A DNA stretch of 64,000 nucleotides, from NCBI RefSeq assembly GCF_027579695.1, contig NC_083577.1, positions 62,546,741 through 62,610,740 on the forward strand, written 5' to 3'. This document shows, piece after piece, positions 49,035 to 57,969 of this stretch (its first letter is position 1; every line of letters begins with the position of its first letter). Both the position numbers and the translations under genes were made by a program. Source of the stretch: Neoarius graeffei. Taxonomy: Eukaryota; Chordata; Actinopteri; Siluriformes; Ariidae. A model generated the notes under the pieces. It was not told the origin of the DNA. It did not search any database and saw nothing but the letters and a program-made list of their open reading frames with translations.

Positions 49035-49764
49035 CGTTGGAGTGTCTGAATGATTTCATCAAAGTAAATTCTGTATTAAAATTACTAAATGAGCAAATGC
49101 CATTACAGTCCATGAAACATAGGAAGTATAAGTATGAGAAGAAAACAGTAAATCAGAAAGCTGCGCGCATTTGCGCAGCTTCCGCGCAAACGTGCGCAGC
49201 TTTCTGATTTACTGTTTTCTTCTCATACTTCCTATGTTTCATGGACTGTAACAGCATTTGCTTATTTAGTAATTTTAATACAGAATTTACTTTGATGAAA
49301 TCATTCAGACACTCCAACGCCCCCCCCCCCCCCCCCCCCCCCCTAAAAAAAAATCGGATCTGCACGATTCAGCCGTGAAAAAGGCGGCATCCGCCAAAAG
49401 GCGCACGGTTTGCATCCCTGTATTTTTGAAGCATTAATGATGTCCATCCGTTAACCTTGATTTTTGCAGAAGATGGGTTTTATTAGATTAGTACAGTTGT
49501 TTAGTAGACTGAATCTTTTTTTGCTTTCCGGTAACCGTGAATGAACATGCAGGTTTGTTTTCTCGCCGCAGTCGTTTTGGCTCTTTAGTGGAGGTGTTCC
49601 TGGTGCCAGGCCGGAATGTTGGCTACATTAAATATGCAGACCGAAAGCATGCAAATGACGCCATGGCAACACTTCATGGCAGAGTGGTAAACGGTGTGAA
49701 AATGAAGGTCATGCTTGCTGATCCACCTAGAGAGGAGTCTCACAAGAGGCAGAGAACTTACTGA
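40131..49764 (+). CDS. rbm45: RBM45 (RNA-binding motif protein 45), complete, nine coding exons
   Basis: Coding exons, all with GT/AG borders and consistent phase: 40131-40400, 40592-40714, 43227-43353, 43453-43572, 44762-44932 (or 44756-44932), 46920-47049, 48101-48197, 48577-48740 and 49572-49764 (stop 49762-49764). They total about 464 residues, against about 475 in mammals. Four RRMs are visible: RRM1 with RNP2 LFLVTS (about 19-24) and RNP1 KGVSFVKF (57-64); RRM2 with RIFVMI (112-117) and KGLGYVRY (151-158); RRM3 around LMVSSR (233-238) and GQAMIRY (271-277); RRM4 with LFVIFN (382-387) and NVGYIKY (416-422). The basic C-terminus KRQRTY fits the known nuclear localisation signal. The linker between RRM2 and RRM3 corresponds to the known homo-oligomer region. 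In mammals it is a nuclear RNA-binding protein linked to TDP-43 inclusions. The start ATG follows gtgaaa. Confidence 0.95.
40788..41085 (+). mobile_element. SINE type C in RBM45 intron 2
   Basis: tRNA-like head followed by the type C tail ('ttctggccaagtcaacc ... cggttcgcctcc'), the same module as the split copy at 11851/14260. The B-box region is damaged (a 'gggttcgacgggg' deletion). Confidence 0.8.
41154..41521 (-). mobile_element. tRNA-derived SINE (type A) in RBM45 intron 2
   Basis: Minus-strand copy with a perfect 11-bp duplication, ggtacaaaaac (41143-41153 and 41522-41532). Confidence 0.93.
41695..41864. repeat. Interspersed repeat ('agcagatgctcttatccaga' family)
   Basis: The block 'tggcatttagcagatgctct' with a following 'ggcacttcag' module is a common dispersed fish repeat. 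It is cut at its right by the hAT element. Confidence 0.5.
41865..42745. mobile_element. hAT-type transposon in RBM45 intron 2
   Basis: 881 bp with a perfect 8-bp duplication, ctttagac (41857-41864 and 42746-42753). The left terminus is CAGGGGTGGGCAATTA; the right end is TACCCAGGTCTG, an imperfect complement. Sub-terminal blocks (ggggccacat / atgtggcccgcgggcc) are inverted. A 113-codon frame at 42322-42663 shows no hAT domain. Confidence 0.88.
43740..44065. repeat. Probable MITE in RBM45 intron 4
   Basis: Inverted blocks 'cgtttccattaacc' (left) and 'tggaaac' motifs (several copies to about 44045) resemble a common fish MITE. Ends are not resolved. Confidence 0.35.
44711..44761 (+). promoter_or_regulatory. 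RBM45 exon 5 3' splice site made of (GT)n with tandem CTGCAG acceptors
   Basis: About 19 GT repeats (44711-44749) run directly into CTGCAG CTGCAG. No polypyrimidine tract exists between the repeat and the AG. Two AGs six bases apart (acceptors after 44755 and 44761) both keep the frame and differ by two residues (Ala-Ala). Confidence 0.8.
45192..45900. mobile_element. Near-perfect palindromic MITE with TTAA target site, RBM45 intron 5
   Basis: Two 349-bp arms (45192-45540 and 45552-45900) around an 11-base spacer, differing at only a few positions. The flanks are TTAA (45188-45191 and 45901-45904), and the termini are AGGAACAGTCC / GGACTGTTCCT. TTAA targets suggest piggyBac-type mobilisation. 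The mirrored 74-codon frames in the arms are not genes. Confidence 0.9.
46575..46617. repeat. (GT)n microsatellite, RBM45 intron 5
   Basis: About 21 GT repeats. Like 44711-44749, it is transcribed as (UG)n in RBM45 pre-mRNA. Confidence 0.92.
47548..47930 (-). mobile_element. SINE type B in RBM45 intron 6
   Basis: Type B module ('tttaacccatctgaagcagt ... agcagtgggcagc') with the tRNA-like head at the right end. It is diverged, with a possible cagcca duplication at its flanks. Confidence 0.72.
48933..49420. mobile_element. Foldback MITE with TA target site, RBM45 intron 8
   Basis: 488 bp flanked by TA (48931-48932 and 49421-49422). The termini are CAGGGACACAAAC and, on the complement, CAGGGATGCAAAC. 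Arms of about 230 bp meet at a GC-rich centre (about 49160-49190, 'ctgcgcgcatttgcgcag'). G-run (49014-49034) and C-run (49321-49343) tracts mirror each other in the arms. Confidence 0.88.
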
Positions 49765-49786
49765 TGCAGCTTCCAAATTAGAGAAG
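49765..49786 (+). other. RBM45 3'UTR start and donor
   Basis: 22 bases after the stop codon is a consensus donor, gagaag|gtaagt (49786/49787), so the last coding exon probably splices to a 3'UTR exon. The distance is below the usual 50-55 nt limit, so nonsense-mediated decay would not be expected. Confidence 0.6.
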
Positions 49787-51129
49787 GTAAGTCACAACTC
49801 CTGGTAAGGCATCACCTTTAATCCAATCCCATCATCTGGCTCACTGAGGAACCTCAGCGTGCAGGTGTTTATCAATATTGAGTTACTCTAATAAGACATA
49901 GTTACAATTTAAAAAAAACGCTCAAAATAACACGTCATCCTTTCATTAAAGCTATTTACGTGAGAAAAATTGTGTACAGTTTTAATCATTCCTAGCTTAT
50001 CATGGCTTTTTAAACTCTGATTTTTAATGTTGACTCTTGTACATTGATTTTAAATTAGTGTGCTTGTAATCAAGTACCATTCTCTCTCACTCATGCCTTC
50101 AATTCCGCTCAAGATCAAGCATAAAGAAAGCCTATTTATCTTTTGCAGGTCTGATAAGCACTCAACCTCAATTCTGTGCTAATGATTTTTATCTCCTCAC
50201 TTATCAGTTACTGAATGGAAGATGAAATTGGATTGTTATGCAAAAAAAAGTGATTTTCTTGATGGGGATTCCATAATCTGATTTTATTTATTTACCATGA
50301 GGTTTTTCACCTTTTTATATGACATTGTGTTTTTTTTTTTTTTGTTTTTTTTTTGGGGGGGGGTGTCTCTCGAGTCTGTTTCTTCAAATTCCATAGACAA
50401 AAAAAAGGGACTACTGTCAAAGTAACATTCACTAATCTGTGCAAGCCTTCTAAGGTAGGGGACAAGATATATATAATTTTTTTTTTTTTTTTTTCCTGGG
50501 CTGATCAAGGACACCAAAAACCGATATTTGGACCTAAAATTCATTTACCATAATTTTGATGTTTGAAGATTTTTGAAGAATTCAGTTCTTAGAACGTACA
50601 TTTAAACATTGTTCATTGAATGTTTAAACATTTTATAAAAATCAAGTGCTTTGAATAAAACTATGCAAAAGGTATACCGATGACAGTTGTCATCACAAGA
50701 TGTGTGTGCTTGAGAGAGTGAGTGAAAATATGCTCCTTCATTCCTGACTTTCTCACAAACACCAAAAGGCATATTTGGATTTACTTGACACATTGTCCAC
50801 ATTACTACCAATCCAATAATGCTGTGGGCGGGACATTGGCCCAGACTATGGAAGTGTGGTCTTTTTTGCATCAGATATGCACATGCGTAACAAACACTTT
50901 TATCGGCAAAGAAACAAGTGTAAGTAGCGATTCTGAAAATCGAGAAAAAAAAATGCTGAATATCGGCTGTGATTTATCGTTCGGGCCGATTTCGGTCGAC
51001 CCCCTACCTTAAGGCACGCTTGATGGATGAAGCTTGACAAATACATGTCTGTATTCATTCACACACAGGAAGCAGGTCTCGCAGCAGGGTGTTCTTGTGT
51101 AACTGGTTATGCTGTCTTTGTTCCTACAG

Positions 51130-51440
51130 AGTGTAAGTGACATGACGCATGACCTCGACATGACTGGACGGATTTTTACGATGACACGACCTCATAGCTA
51201 CGGACAGTGACTACCGTACATATTGTGATGTTTTCCTTTGAGGATGAACGCTACGTCTCCTTTAATTCTGTGTTCTTTTCGTATCTGTAATTCTGAAAGG
51301 CACCTTTTAAATGGTGTAAAATTCTAAAGACTGTGAAGACAAAGCTTAAGTTGACAGAACTCACACAGACACTAGACAATTAATTGCTGTATGCAGGTTT
51401 GTGTTTCATGTAAATGGTCTTGCTACTAATAAAAAAAAAA
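51130..51440 (+). other. RBM45 3'UTR exon with polyadenylation signal
   Basis: A good acceptor (ctgtctttgttcctacag, ending at 51129) opens a non-coding exon. AATAAA occurs at 51428-51433 and again at 51716-51721. The intron between (49787-51129) has poly-T, poly-G and (A)n tracts only. Confidence 0.55.
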
Positions 51441-51449
51441 AAATCCACC

Positions 51450-52640
51450 TGAATTGCTTTGTGGTTTTTTTTTTTGCCCCCCTCCACCTAAAATTGTTAC
51501 TCCTAAGCATTAATAATTGTATAAGTATGATCAAGGTCATTCCACAACGTTGCAAGGTTTTGCGCATATTCAGAGCACAGATTAGACTGAATGGATAAAC
51601 CTTAGTTTACTTCTTGGGTGTTATACTGAAGGAGTAAAGTGATGTGTATCCATATTCGTTCACTGGATTTATGACGTTATTAATTTGTTATTATTTAGTG
51701 ATTATTTTCTAAACTAATAAAATTGTAATAGTTTGAGAATTCTTACAGATTAAAAAAAAAAAGTCTCAATTTGGCAATGAGCATTTTATTTATTTGGCAC
51801 ATGACGGTCATGATGAAACTTGTGTTTTCAGGCTGTCGGCTAATAGTATCAGAAGTATTATGTTAGATCTCCAACACTACTTACGTGATCAATGGGAGAG
51901 AACAGCCAGCGCAGTGGACGACTTCACTTGATCATGAATACACAGTAGGACCTGTTGCACTCCACCAGGTGGCAGATATTTTACAGTGGGCATAATTAAA
52001 GCTGTCAGGGTCTTTGATAGATGCAGTATTTGTACAGCTGTAATGAGGCAGAGCCCTGTATGTGCCAGCTGACACCTCCTAAATTGGCCATGATGAGTTT
52101 CATTCATCTCATGTAATCTGATAGTTCAAATATCATTTATACTGATTTTTTTTTTTTTTTTAAAGAAGAGTCTGAGGTTAATCACCTTATGATTTAGTAT
52201 AGTAAATGTGAATGCAGGATGGTGCTCGTCTGTAATATAATCCAGAGCAAGACTGATGAAAGTGTTGTTTACCTGAAAATGAAAGTGTTTACCTGAGCGC
52301 CTCAAGACTCGAGTGCTGAAGTTATGAATAAATATAGAGCATAAAATGTTAAAAAGGAAAGAGTATGGTCAAAATACAGATCTTGCAGAGTTTGAATTGT
52401 TTTTCAATGTAACCCTTGATTTTTATACAGATGTATTTTGGGTCCTTTGGTTCAGCTGGCTGTTTATTAAATTACAAACTGAGAATGGTTTTCTGCCAAG
52501 TTAGGTTATGATGCACCATATTCAGACTGCCTTTTCATTAGCAGCACACTTCTGTATGGAAGCTGATTTCAACCACATGAACGAAAGAAAAGCCATATAG
52601 TATCTCATAATGATTTTGTATCTTATAATTGAGTGTCGTA
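51450..52640. other. No recognisable gene
   Basis: AT-rich sequence downstream of RBM45; no supported coding frame. It contains the alternative AATAAA at 51716. Confidence 0.5.
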
Positions 52641-52650
52641 ATTGACTTGT

Positions 52651-53024
52651 TGGGCGGCACGGTGGTGTAGTGGTTAGCGCTGTCGCCTCACAGCGAGACG
52701 GTCCGGGTTCGAGCCCCGTGGCTGGCAAGGGCCTTTCTGTGCGGAGTTTGCATGTTCTCCCCGTGTCCGCGTGGGTTTCCTCCGGGTGCTCCGGTTTCCC
52801 CCACAGTCCAAAGACATGCAGGTTAGGTTAACTGGTGACTCTAAATTGACCGTAGGTGTGAATGTGAGTGTGAATGGTTGTCTGTGTCTATGTGTCAGCC
52901 CTGTGATGACCTGGCGACTTGTCCAGGGTGTACCCCGCCTTTCGCCCGTAGTCAGCTGGGATAGGCTCCAGCTTGCCTGCGACCCTGTAGAACAGGATAA
53001 AGCGGCTAGAGATAATGAGATGAG
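52651..53024 (+). mobile_element. tRNA-derived SINE (type A)
   Basis: Full-length plus-strand copy with a perfect 11-bp duplication, aattgacttgt (52640-52650 and 53025-53035). It is close to the apparent consensus. Confidence 0.93.
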
Positions 53025-53155
53025 AATTGACTTGTCATTATAGTCATTTCATAATGAGAACATTTTTTTCAAAATTATGTCATGTTTTATTATGAGATAC
53101 TAAGTCATTCTTGTGAGAACTCAAGTTATGATTATGAGAAGGCATAGCTCAAGGC

Positions 53156-53490
53156 AGTAATATGGTGGTGTAGTGGTTAGCACTGTCACCTCACCTCACA
53201 GCAAGAAGGTTCTGGATTCAAACCTCACGGACGGGCCTTTCTGTGTGCAGTTTGCATGTTCTCTGTGTCTGCGTGGGTTTCCTCCCACAGTCCAAAGATA
53301 TGCAGGTTAGGTTAATTGGAGGCTCTAAATTGACCGTGAGTGTGAATGGTTGGTTGTGTCTCTGTATGTGTCAGCCCTGCGATGACCTGGCAACTTGTCC
53401 AGGGTGTACCCTGCCTCTCACCCATGATCAGCTGGAATAGGCTTCAGCTTGCCCTCCACGACCTCACATGGGATAAGTGGTTACAGATAA
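53156..53490 (+). mobile_element. Older SINE (type A), diverged
   Basis: Head 'atggtggtgtagtggttagc' with a duplicated 'cacctcac', many substitutions and deletions. The tail ends 'gataagtggttacagat'. Confidence 0.75.
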
Positions 53491-53511
53491 AAAAAACCCA
53501 ATAGTTCAAGG

Positions 53512-54560
53512 CAGTAATATGGTGGTGCCGTGGTTAGCACTGTCACCTCACAGCAAGAAGGTTCCGGATTTGAACCTCACGGCCGCTGGGCCTTTCTGTG
53601 TGCAGTTTGCATGTTCTCCCTGTGTCTGCGTGGGTTTCCTCCTACAGTCCAGAGATATGCAGGTTAGGTTAATTGAAAGGAAAGGAAGAAAGCACAACTT
53701 TCATCACACACTTGTGAAATTCCTTTCTGCATTTAACCCATCTGAAGCAGTGAACACACACATGTACTGTACGTGAACAATGAGCACACACACCCAGAGC
53801 AGTGGGCAGCCATGCTAACAGCGCCCGGGGGGCAGTTGGGAGTTAGGTGCCTCACTCAAGGGCACCCCAGCCCAAGGCCACCTAACTGCATGTCTTTGGA
53901 CTGTGGGGGAAACCGGAGCACCCGGAGGAAACCCACGCAGACATGGGGAGAACATGCAAACTCCGCACAGAAAGGCCCTCGCCGGCCGCTGGGCTCGAAC
54001 CCAGAACCTTCTTGCTGTGAGGCGACTGTGCTAACCACTTACAATTGACCGTAAGTGTGAGTGGTTGGTTGTGAGTCTGCATGGGTTTCCTCCGGGTGCT
54101 CTGGTTTTCCCCACAGTTCAAAGACATGCAGGTTAGGTTAATTGAAAGGAAAAAAAGAAAGCACAACTTTATTCATCACATACTTGTGAAATTCCTCTCT
54201 GCATTTAACCCATCTGAAGCAGTGAACACACATGCACGTGAACAATGAGCACACACACCCAGAGCAGTGGGCAGCCATAGCGCCCGGGGAGCGGTTGGGA
54301 GTTAGGTGCCTCGCTCAAGGGCACCCCAGCCCAAGGCCGTCCCATGTTAACCTGACCGCATGTCTTTGGACTGTGGAAGAAACCCACGGGGAGAGCATGC
54401 AAACTCCGCACAGAAAGGCCACCGCCGGCCTCGAACCCAGAACCTTCTTGCTGTGAGCCGACTGTGCTAACCACTTAGAATTGACCGTGAGTGTGAATGG
54501 TTGTCTCTGTGTGAGTCTGCATAGGTTTCCTCCACAGTTCAAAGACATGCAGGTTAGGTA
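53512..54560. repeat. SINE-in-SINE cluster with a tandem duplication
   Basis: A plus-strand type A SINE (from 53512) is cut after 'ggttaattg' by a minus-strand type B SINE (53669-54040) and resumes with 'aattgaccgt'. A second block of the same arrangement follows: type A piece 54050-54136, type B 54137-54476, type A resumption 54478-54560. The junction 'aggttaggttaattgaaagg' recurs about 468 bp apart, so the compound insertion has been tandemly duplicated. Confidence 0.75.
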
Positions 54561-54639
54561 AAATACCCAGCCACTGGGTTTGTATAAAACAGTGCATACT
54601 TGGTGCCAGTCCCAAGCCTGGATAGATTTGAATATGGGT

Positions 54640-54690
54640 GCAGATCCTGGGGGGGGGGGACATGAATTGTCTTCTCCCCCCCCCCATAAA
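54640..54690. repeat. G-run / C-run pair
   Basis: A G9 tract at about 54651 and a C-run at about 54676 with complementary flanks (gatcctggggg / ccccccataaaaatc). This is probably the centre of a decayed hairpin element. Confidence 0.4.
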
Positions 54691-54735
54691 AATCCCCTAA
54701 ATTATTTGAAATTGTACAAACAAATGTATTTTCAG

Positions 54736-55118
54736 GGCGGCACGGTGGTGTAGTGGTTAGCGCTGTCGCCTCACAGCAAGAAGGTCCTGGGTTCGAGCCC
54801 CGGGGCCGGCGAGGGCCTTTCTGTGTGGAGTTTGCATGTTCTCCCCGTGTCCGCGTGGGTTTCCTCCGGGTGCTCCGGTTTCCCCCACAGTCCAAAGACA
54901 TGCAGGTTAGGTTAACTGGTGACTCTAAATTGACCGTAGGTGTGAATGTGAGTGTGAATGGTTGTCTGTGTCTATGTGTCAGCCCTGTGATGACCTGGCG
55001 ACTTGTCCAGGGTGTACCCCGCCTTTCGCCCATAGTCAGCTGGGATAGGCTCCAGCTTGCCTGCGACCCTGTAGAAGGATAAAGCGGCTAGAGATAATGA
55101 ATGAATGAATGAATGAAT
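54736..55118 (+). mobile_element. tRNA-derived SINE (type A), first of a same-site pair
   Basis: A long perfect duplication, gtacaaacaaatgtattttcag (22 bp: 54714-54735 and 55119-55140). The tail is (GAAT)n. Confidence 0.93.
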
Positions 55119-55140
55119 GTACAAACAAATGTATTTTCAG

Positions 55141-55498
55141 GGCGGCACGGTGGTGTAGTGGTTAGCGCTGTCGCCTCACAGCAAGAAGGTCCGGGTTCGA
55201 GCCCCGTGGCTGCAAGGGTCTTTTGTGCGGAGTTTGCATGTTCTCCCCGTGTCCGCGTGGGTTTCCTCCGGGTGCTCCGGTTTCCCCCACAGTCCAAAGA
55301 CATGCAGGTTAGGTTAACTGGTGACTCTAAATTGACCGTGAGTGTGAATGGTTGTCTGTGTCTATGTGTCAGCCCTGTGATGACCTGGCGACTTGTCCAG
55401 GGTGTACCCCGCCTTTCGCCCGTAGTCAGCTGGGATAGGCTCCAGCTTGCCTGCGACCCTGTAGAACAGGATAAAGCGGCTAGAGATGATGAGATGAG
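55141..55498 (+). mobile_element. tRNA-derived SINE (type A), second of a same-site pair
   Basis: Inserted at the end of the first copy's right duplication, with its own duplication aatgtattttcag (55128-55140 and 55499-55511). The tail is 'gatgatgagatgag'. Confidence 0.93.
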
Positions 55499-55829
55499 AA
55501 TGTATTTTCAGACAAATGATTCCCTGTGCAGTACTTTTTGAATGATGTGGCGAGCTTTTACGAAGTTGTGATTTATGGTTGCATGGTATGAGTTGCATAC
55601 GGGCAAAAAAAAAAAAATCACTTTTGTGTCCGTCCGTCCCCCCCCCCAAAAAAAATCCTGACATCGGATCTGCACCCCTGGATTTGAAGGCCTAAACTGG
55701 TTATTAATCTTATGAACATAAAGTCTTTTTTTTTATTATCTATTATTAAAAAGCATCTTGTTTGCGCATACCGTCTGTGCAAAACATGAGCCGCTCCGGC
55801 TTTTACGCTGAACCAGCTGTGCAATCCAG

Positions 55830-56325
55830 CCCGTGTTCCTCCAAATCCCGCCCCCTGTGTTAGGATTGGTCATTGCGATGGTAGACGCGCTACGATTGGC
55901 CAGTAATGAATGAGTGTTCGTAGGTGTAGAGCTAAATAGTAATTAAGCCAATCCGAGCGCAGGAGGCGGGGTTTGTCGGAATACGGATGGGAAGAAAACA
56001 AAGCAGGCCAGTCGAGCTCGGCCTCTGAAGTCATTTTCTTCTGTACTGCAGGGAGGAGTGTGCACGAGCATCTGGCTCTCGTGGGTTTAAATTCAACCAT
56101 ACACAGCACTTTGCTGACTTTAGCGAGGCTGTTTATGGCTAAAACCCTTTTTATAGATTTAGTAAAATAACAACAATGAACCTCAGAGGAGATCATCAAG
56201 GGAAGAGTGCGCTGTGCTGACGGAGAAGGAACCTGAGTGGCCGTGATTACAGCATCCGGAACCGGCCGCAGCGCTTTAATGCGCCAAGATGATGCTCAGT
56301 CCAGCTAACGGTTAGTAAGCAGCTC
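55830..56325 (+). promoter_or_regulatory. GC/CCAAT promoter and candidate first exon (possibly OSBPL6)
   Basis: Within 150 bp there are GC boxes (cccgcccc about 55848, ggcgggg about 55965) and several CCAAT/ATTGG motifs (about 55864, 55894, 55948), then a CpG-rich stretch to about 56310. The likely first exon ends near 56310-56318 at gttagt or gtaagc donors, after 'agatgatgctcagtccagct'. In vertebrates OSBPL6 follows RBM45 on the same strand and begins with non-coding 5' exons; identity here is inferred only from that order. No OSBPL6 protein sequence is visible. Confidence 0.5.
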
Positions 56326-56329
56326 TTTG

Positions 56330-57364
56330 GACATGTTTTACTTCATTCTTCTTCTGTTTTCTTTTCGCCTGCATCGGCTTTGTTTGGTAAACCAGTTCCA
56401 GTCTTTGTCATCACTACTGTATATCCAGTGTATTGTGGCTATTCACAAAAATCATTAGAATTATTTCTTAATGACATCAGGGACGGTTAATAAATACTGA
56501 AAGGCACTATGGACCTTTTTTTATAAACAGTTAATAAATTAGTACTGTCGATCTGCATTACTGATCAGGAATTTTCAGTATTTTGTAATGCTTTTGCCCT
56601 GCACCAGGTAACATATGATGAGGACATTGATGGGTGACCTGCATCCTCATACCTGCCCATCTGTTCCTCATCTAATCCCTGTGTAAGTGCAGGTTAGTAG
56701 CTGGTACATGAACACTCCAGTCTAGTGACATGTTTAAAGCTAATATTGACCTCCAGTCATTCATTTTGATTCAGGTGCTCAGAGGGTTTACAGACACGTG
56801 CTGTGTGTCATATGATAACCTCAGTTAATTAGACACATCTGCACATCTTGATCTTAAGAGCTGGACATCTTTTAGGCACCAAGGTCAAGCAGTGACTTTG
56901 CAGTGTGGATCTTGTACAGACTCCCGGCTTCTTCAAATACACCCGAGTGATAAGTGCATGCTTGGGGTTTTTGTTCCCTCTTAATTCAGCCTTGTCGAAG
57001 ATCTTGAAAGTTGATAGGAAAGGGGAGAAAGGAAGTGCCATCTTGTCTTGTGCGTTCTACAGTACATCAGATTTGTCGTGTCATCGGAGAAGAAGAAAAA
57101 AGCGACTGATTTTTATTTTATTAAAAAAGAAACTTGGAGAGCTTTTAATTTGTTGTCTTCAAATTAACTGACATAACGGTGTTTAATCTAACCATATATG
57201 CCAACCCATACACACACAAAAAGCGCTGATTTTTGTTAGTGACCGTTCCTCACACTTAACAGGTTCCAGTTCTACCTAATTCAGGAATCGTCCCATTTAA
57301 ATTGTATTAAATAACAAACTATAAAATGTCCAAAAAGTCAGGAACCAATAGGAATATCTTGAGC
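56330..57364. other. No recognisable feature
   Basis: Presumed first intron of the downstream gene; no supported exons. Confidence 0.4.
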
Positions 57365-57967
57365 AAATATGCTGAATCTGTCCCTCTGAGTCAGATGTCG
57401 GTCCTGGGTTCGAGATGCTGACCTCTTCTGCTCCTCGGACCTGCCTGATCCATCCTGGTGCCCTGTGTCTGGTTGGAGTCTCATCGCATCGCTCCTGTGG
57501 AGGGCGGCCCCATATGGACAGTTGGGGGTCACGCCTGGAGGACGCTCTGGACTCTTGCAGTGGTGCTTTTGTGGCTGGGGACTGCAGTTGACTTGCTGAC
57601 TTGACTTGACTCTAGGACTGCAGTTGACTTGCTGACTTTGGGACTACGGTTGTCGTGAACGGTTTTGCGCTCGGGTTTCCGTCGGTGGGGGGTTTATAGC
57701 ATCAACGAAGCTGACTTTGTTAGGATTGTTAATGTTATAGTCATGCTGTCTGTTGTTGCCTGGATGGGGATGGGTTCCCTTTTGAGTCTGGTTCCTCTCG
57801 AGGTTTCTTCATGTCGTCTGAGGGAGTTTTTCCTTGCCACTGTTGCCACAGGCTTGCTCATTGGGGATAGATTAGGGATAAAATTAGCTCATGTTTTAAG
57901 TCGTTCAAATTCTGTAAAGCTGCTTTGCGACAGTGTTTATTGTTAAAAGCGCTAAACTTGACTTGAT
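57365..57967 (+). mobile_element. Solo L2-type 3' end
   Basis: Third copy of the L2 3'UTR module (compare 17940-18545 and 34421-35383), ending in 'cttgacttgatg'. It is GC-shifted relative to the others and contains a short duplicated 'gactgcagttgacttgctga' block. Confidence 0.88.
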
Positions 57968-57969
57968 GT

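Noticed and set aside
54554-55033. 159-codon open frame (and many 60-140-codon frames) in SINEs
   Set aside because: The same frames occur in nearly every copy of the non-coding tRNA-derived SINE on both strands; they are a by-product of its GC-rich sequence.
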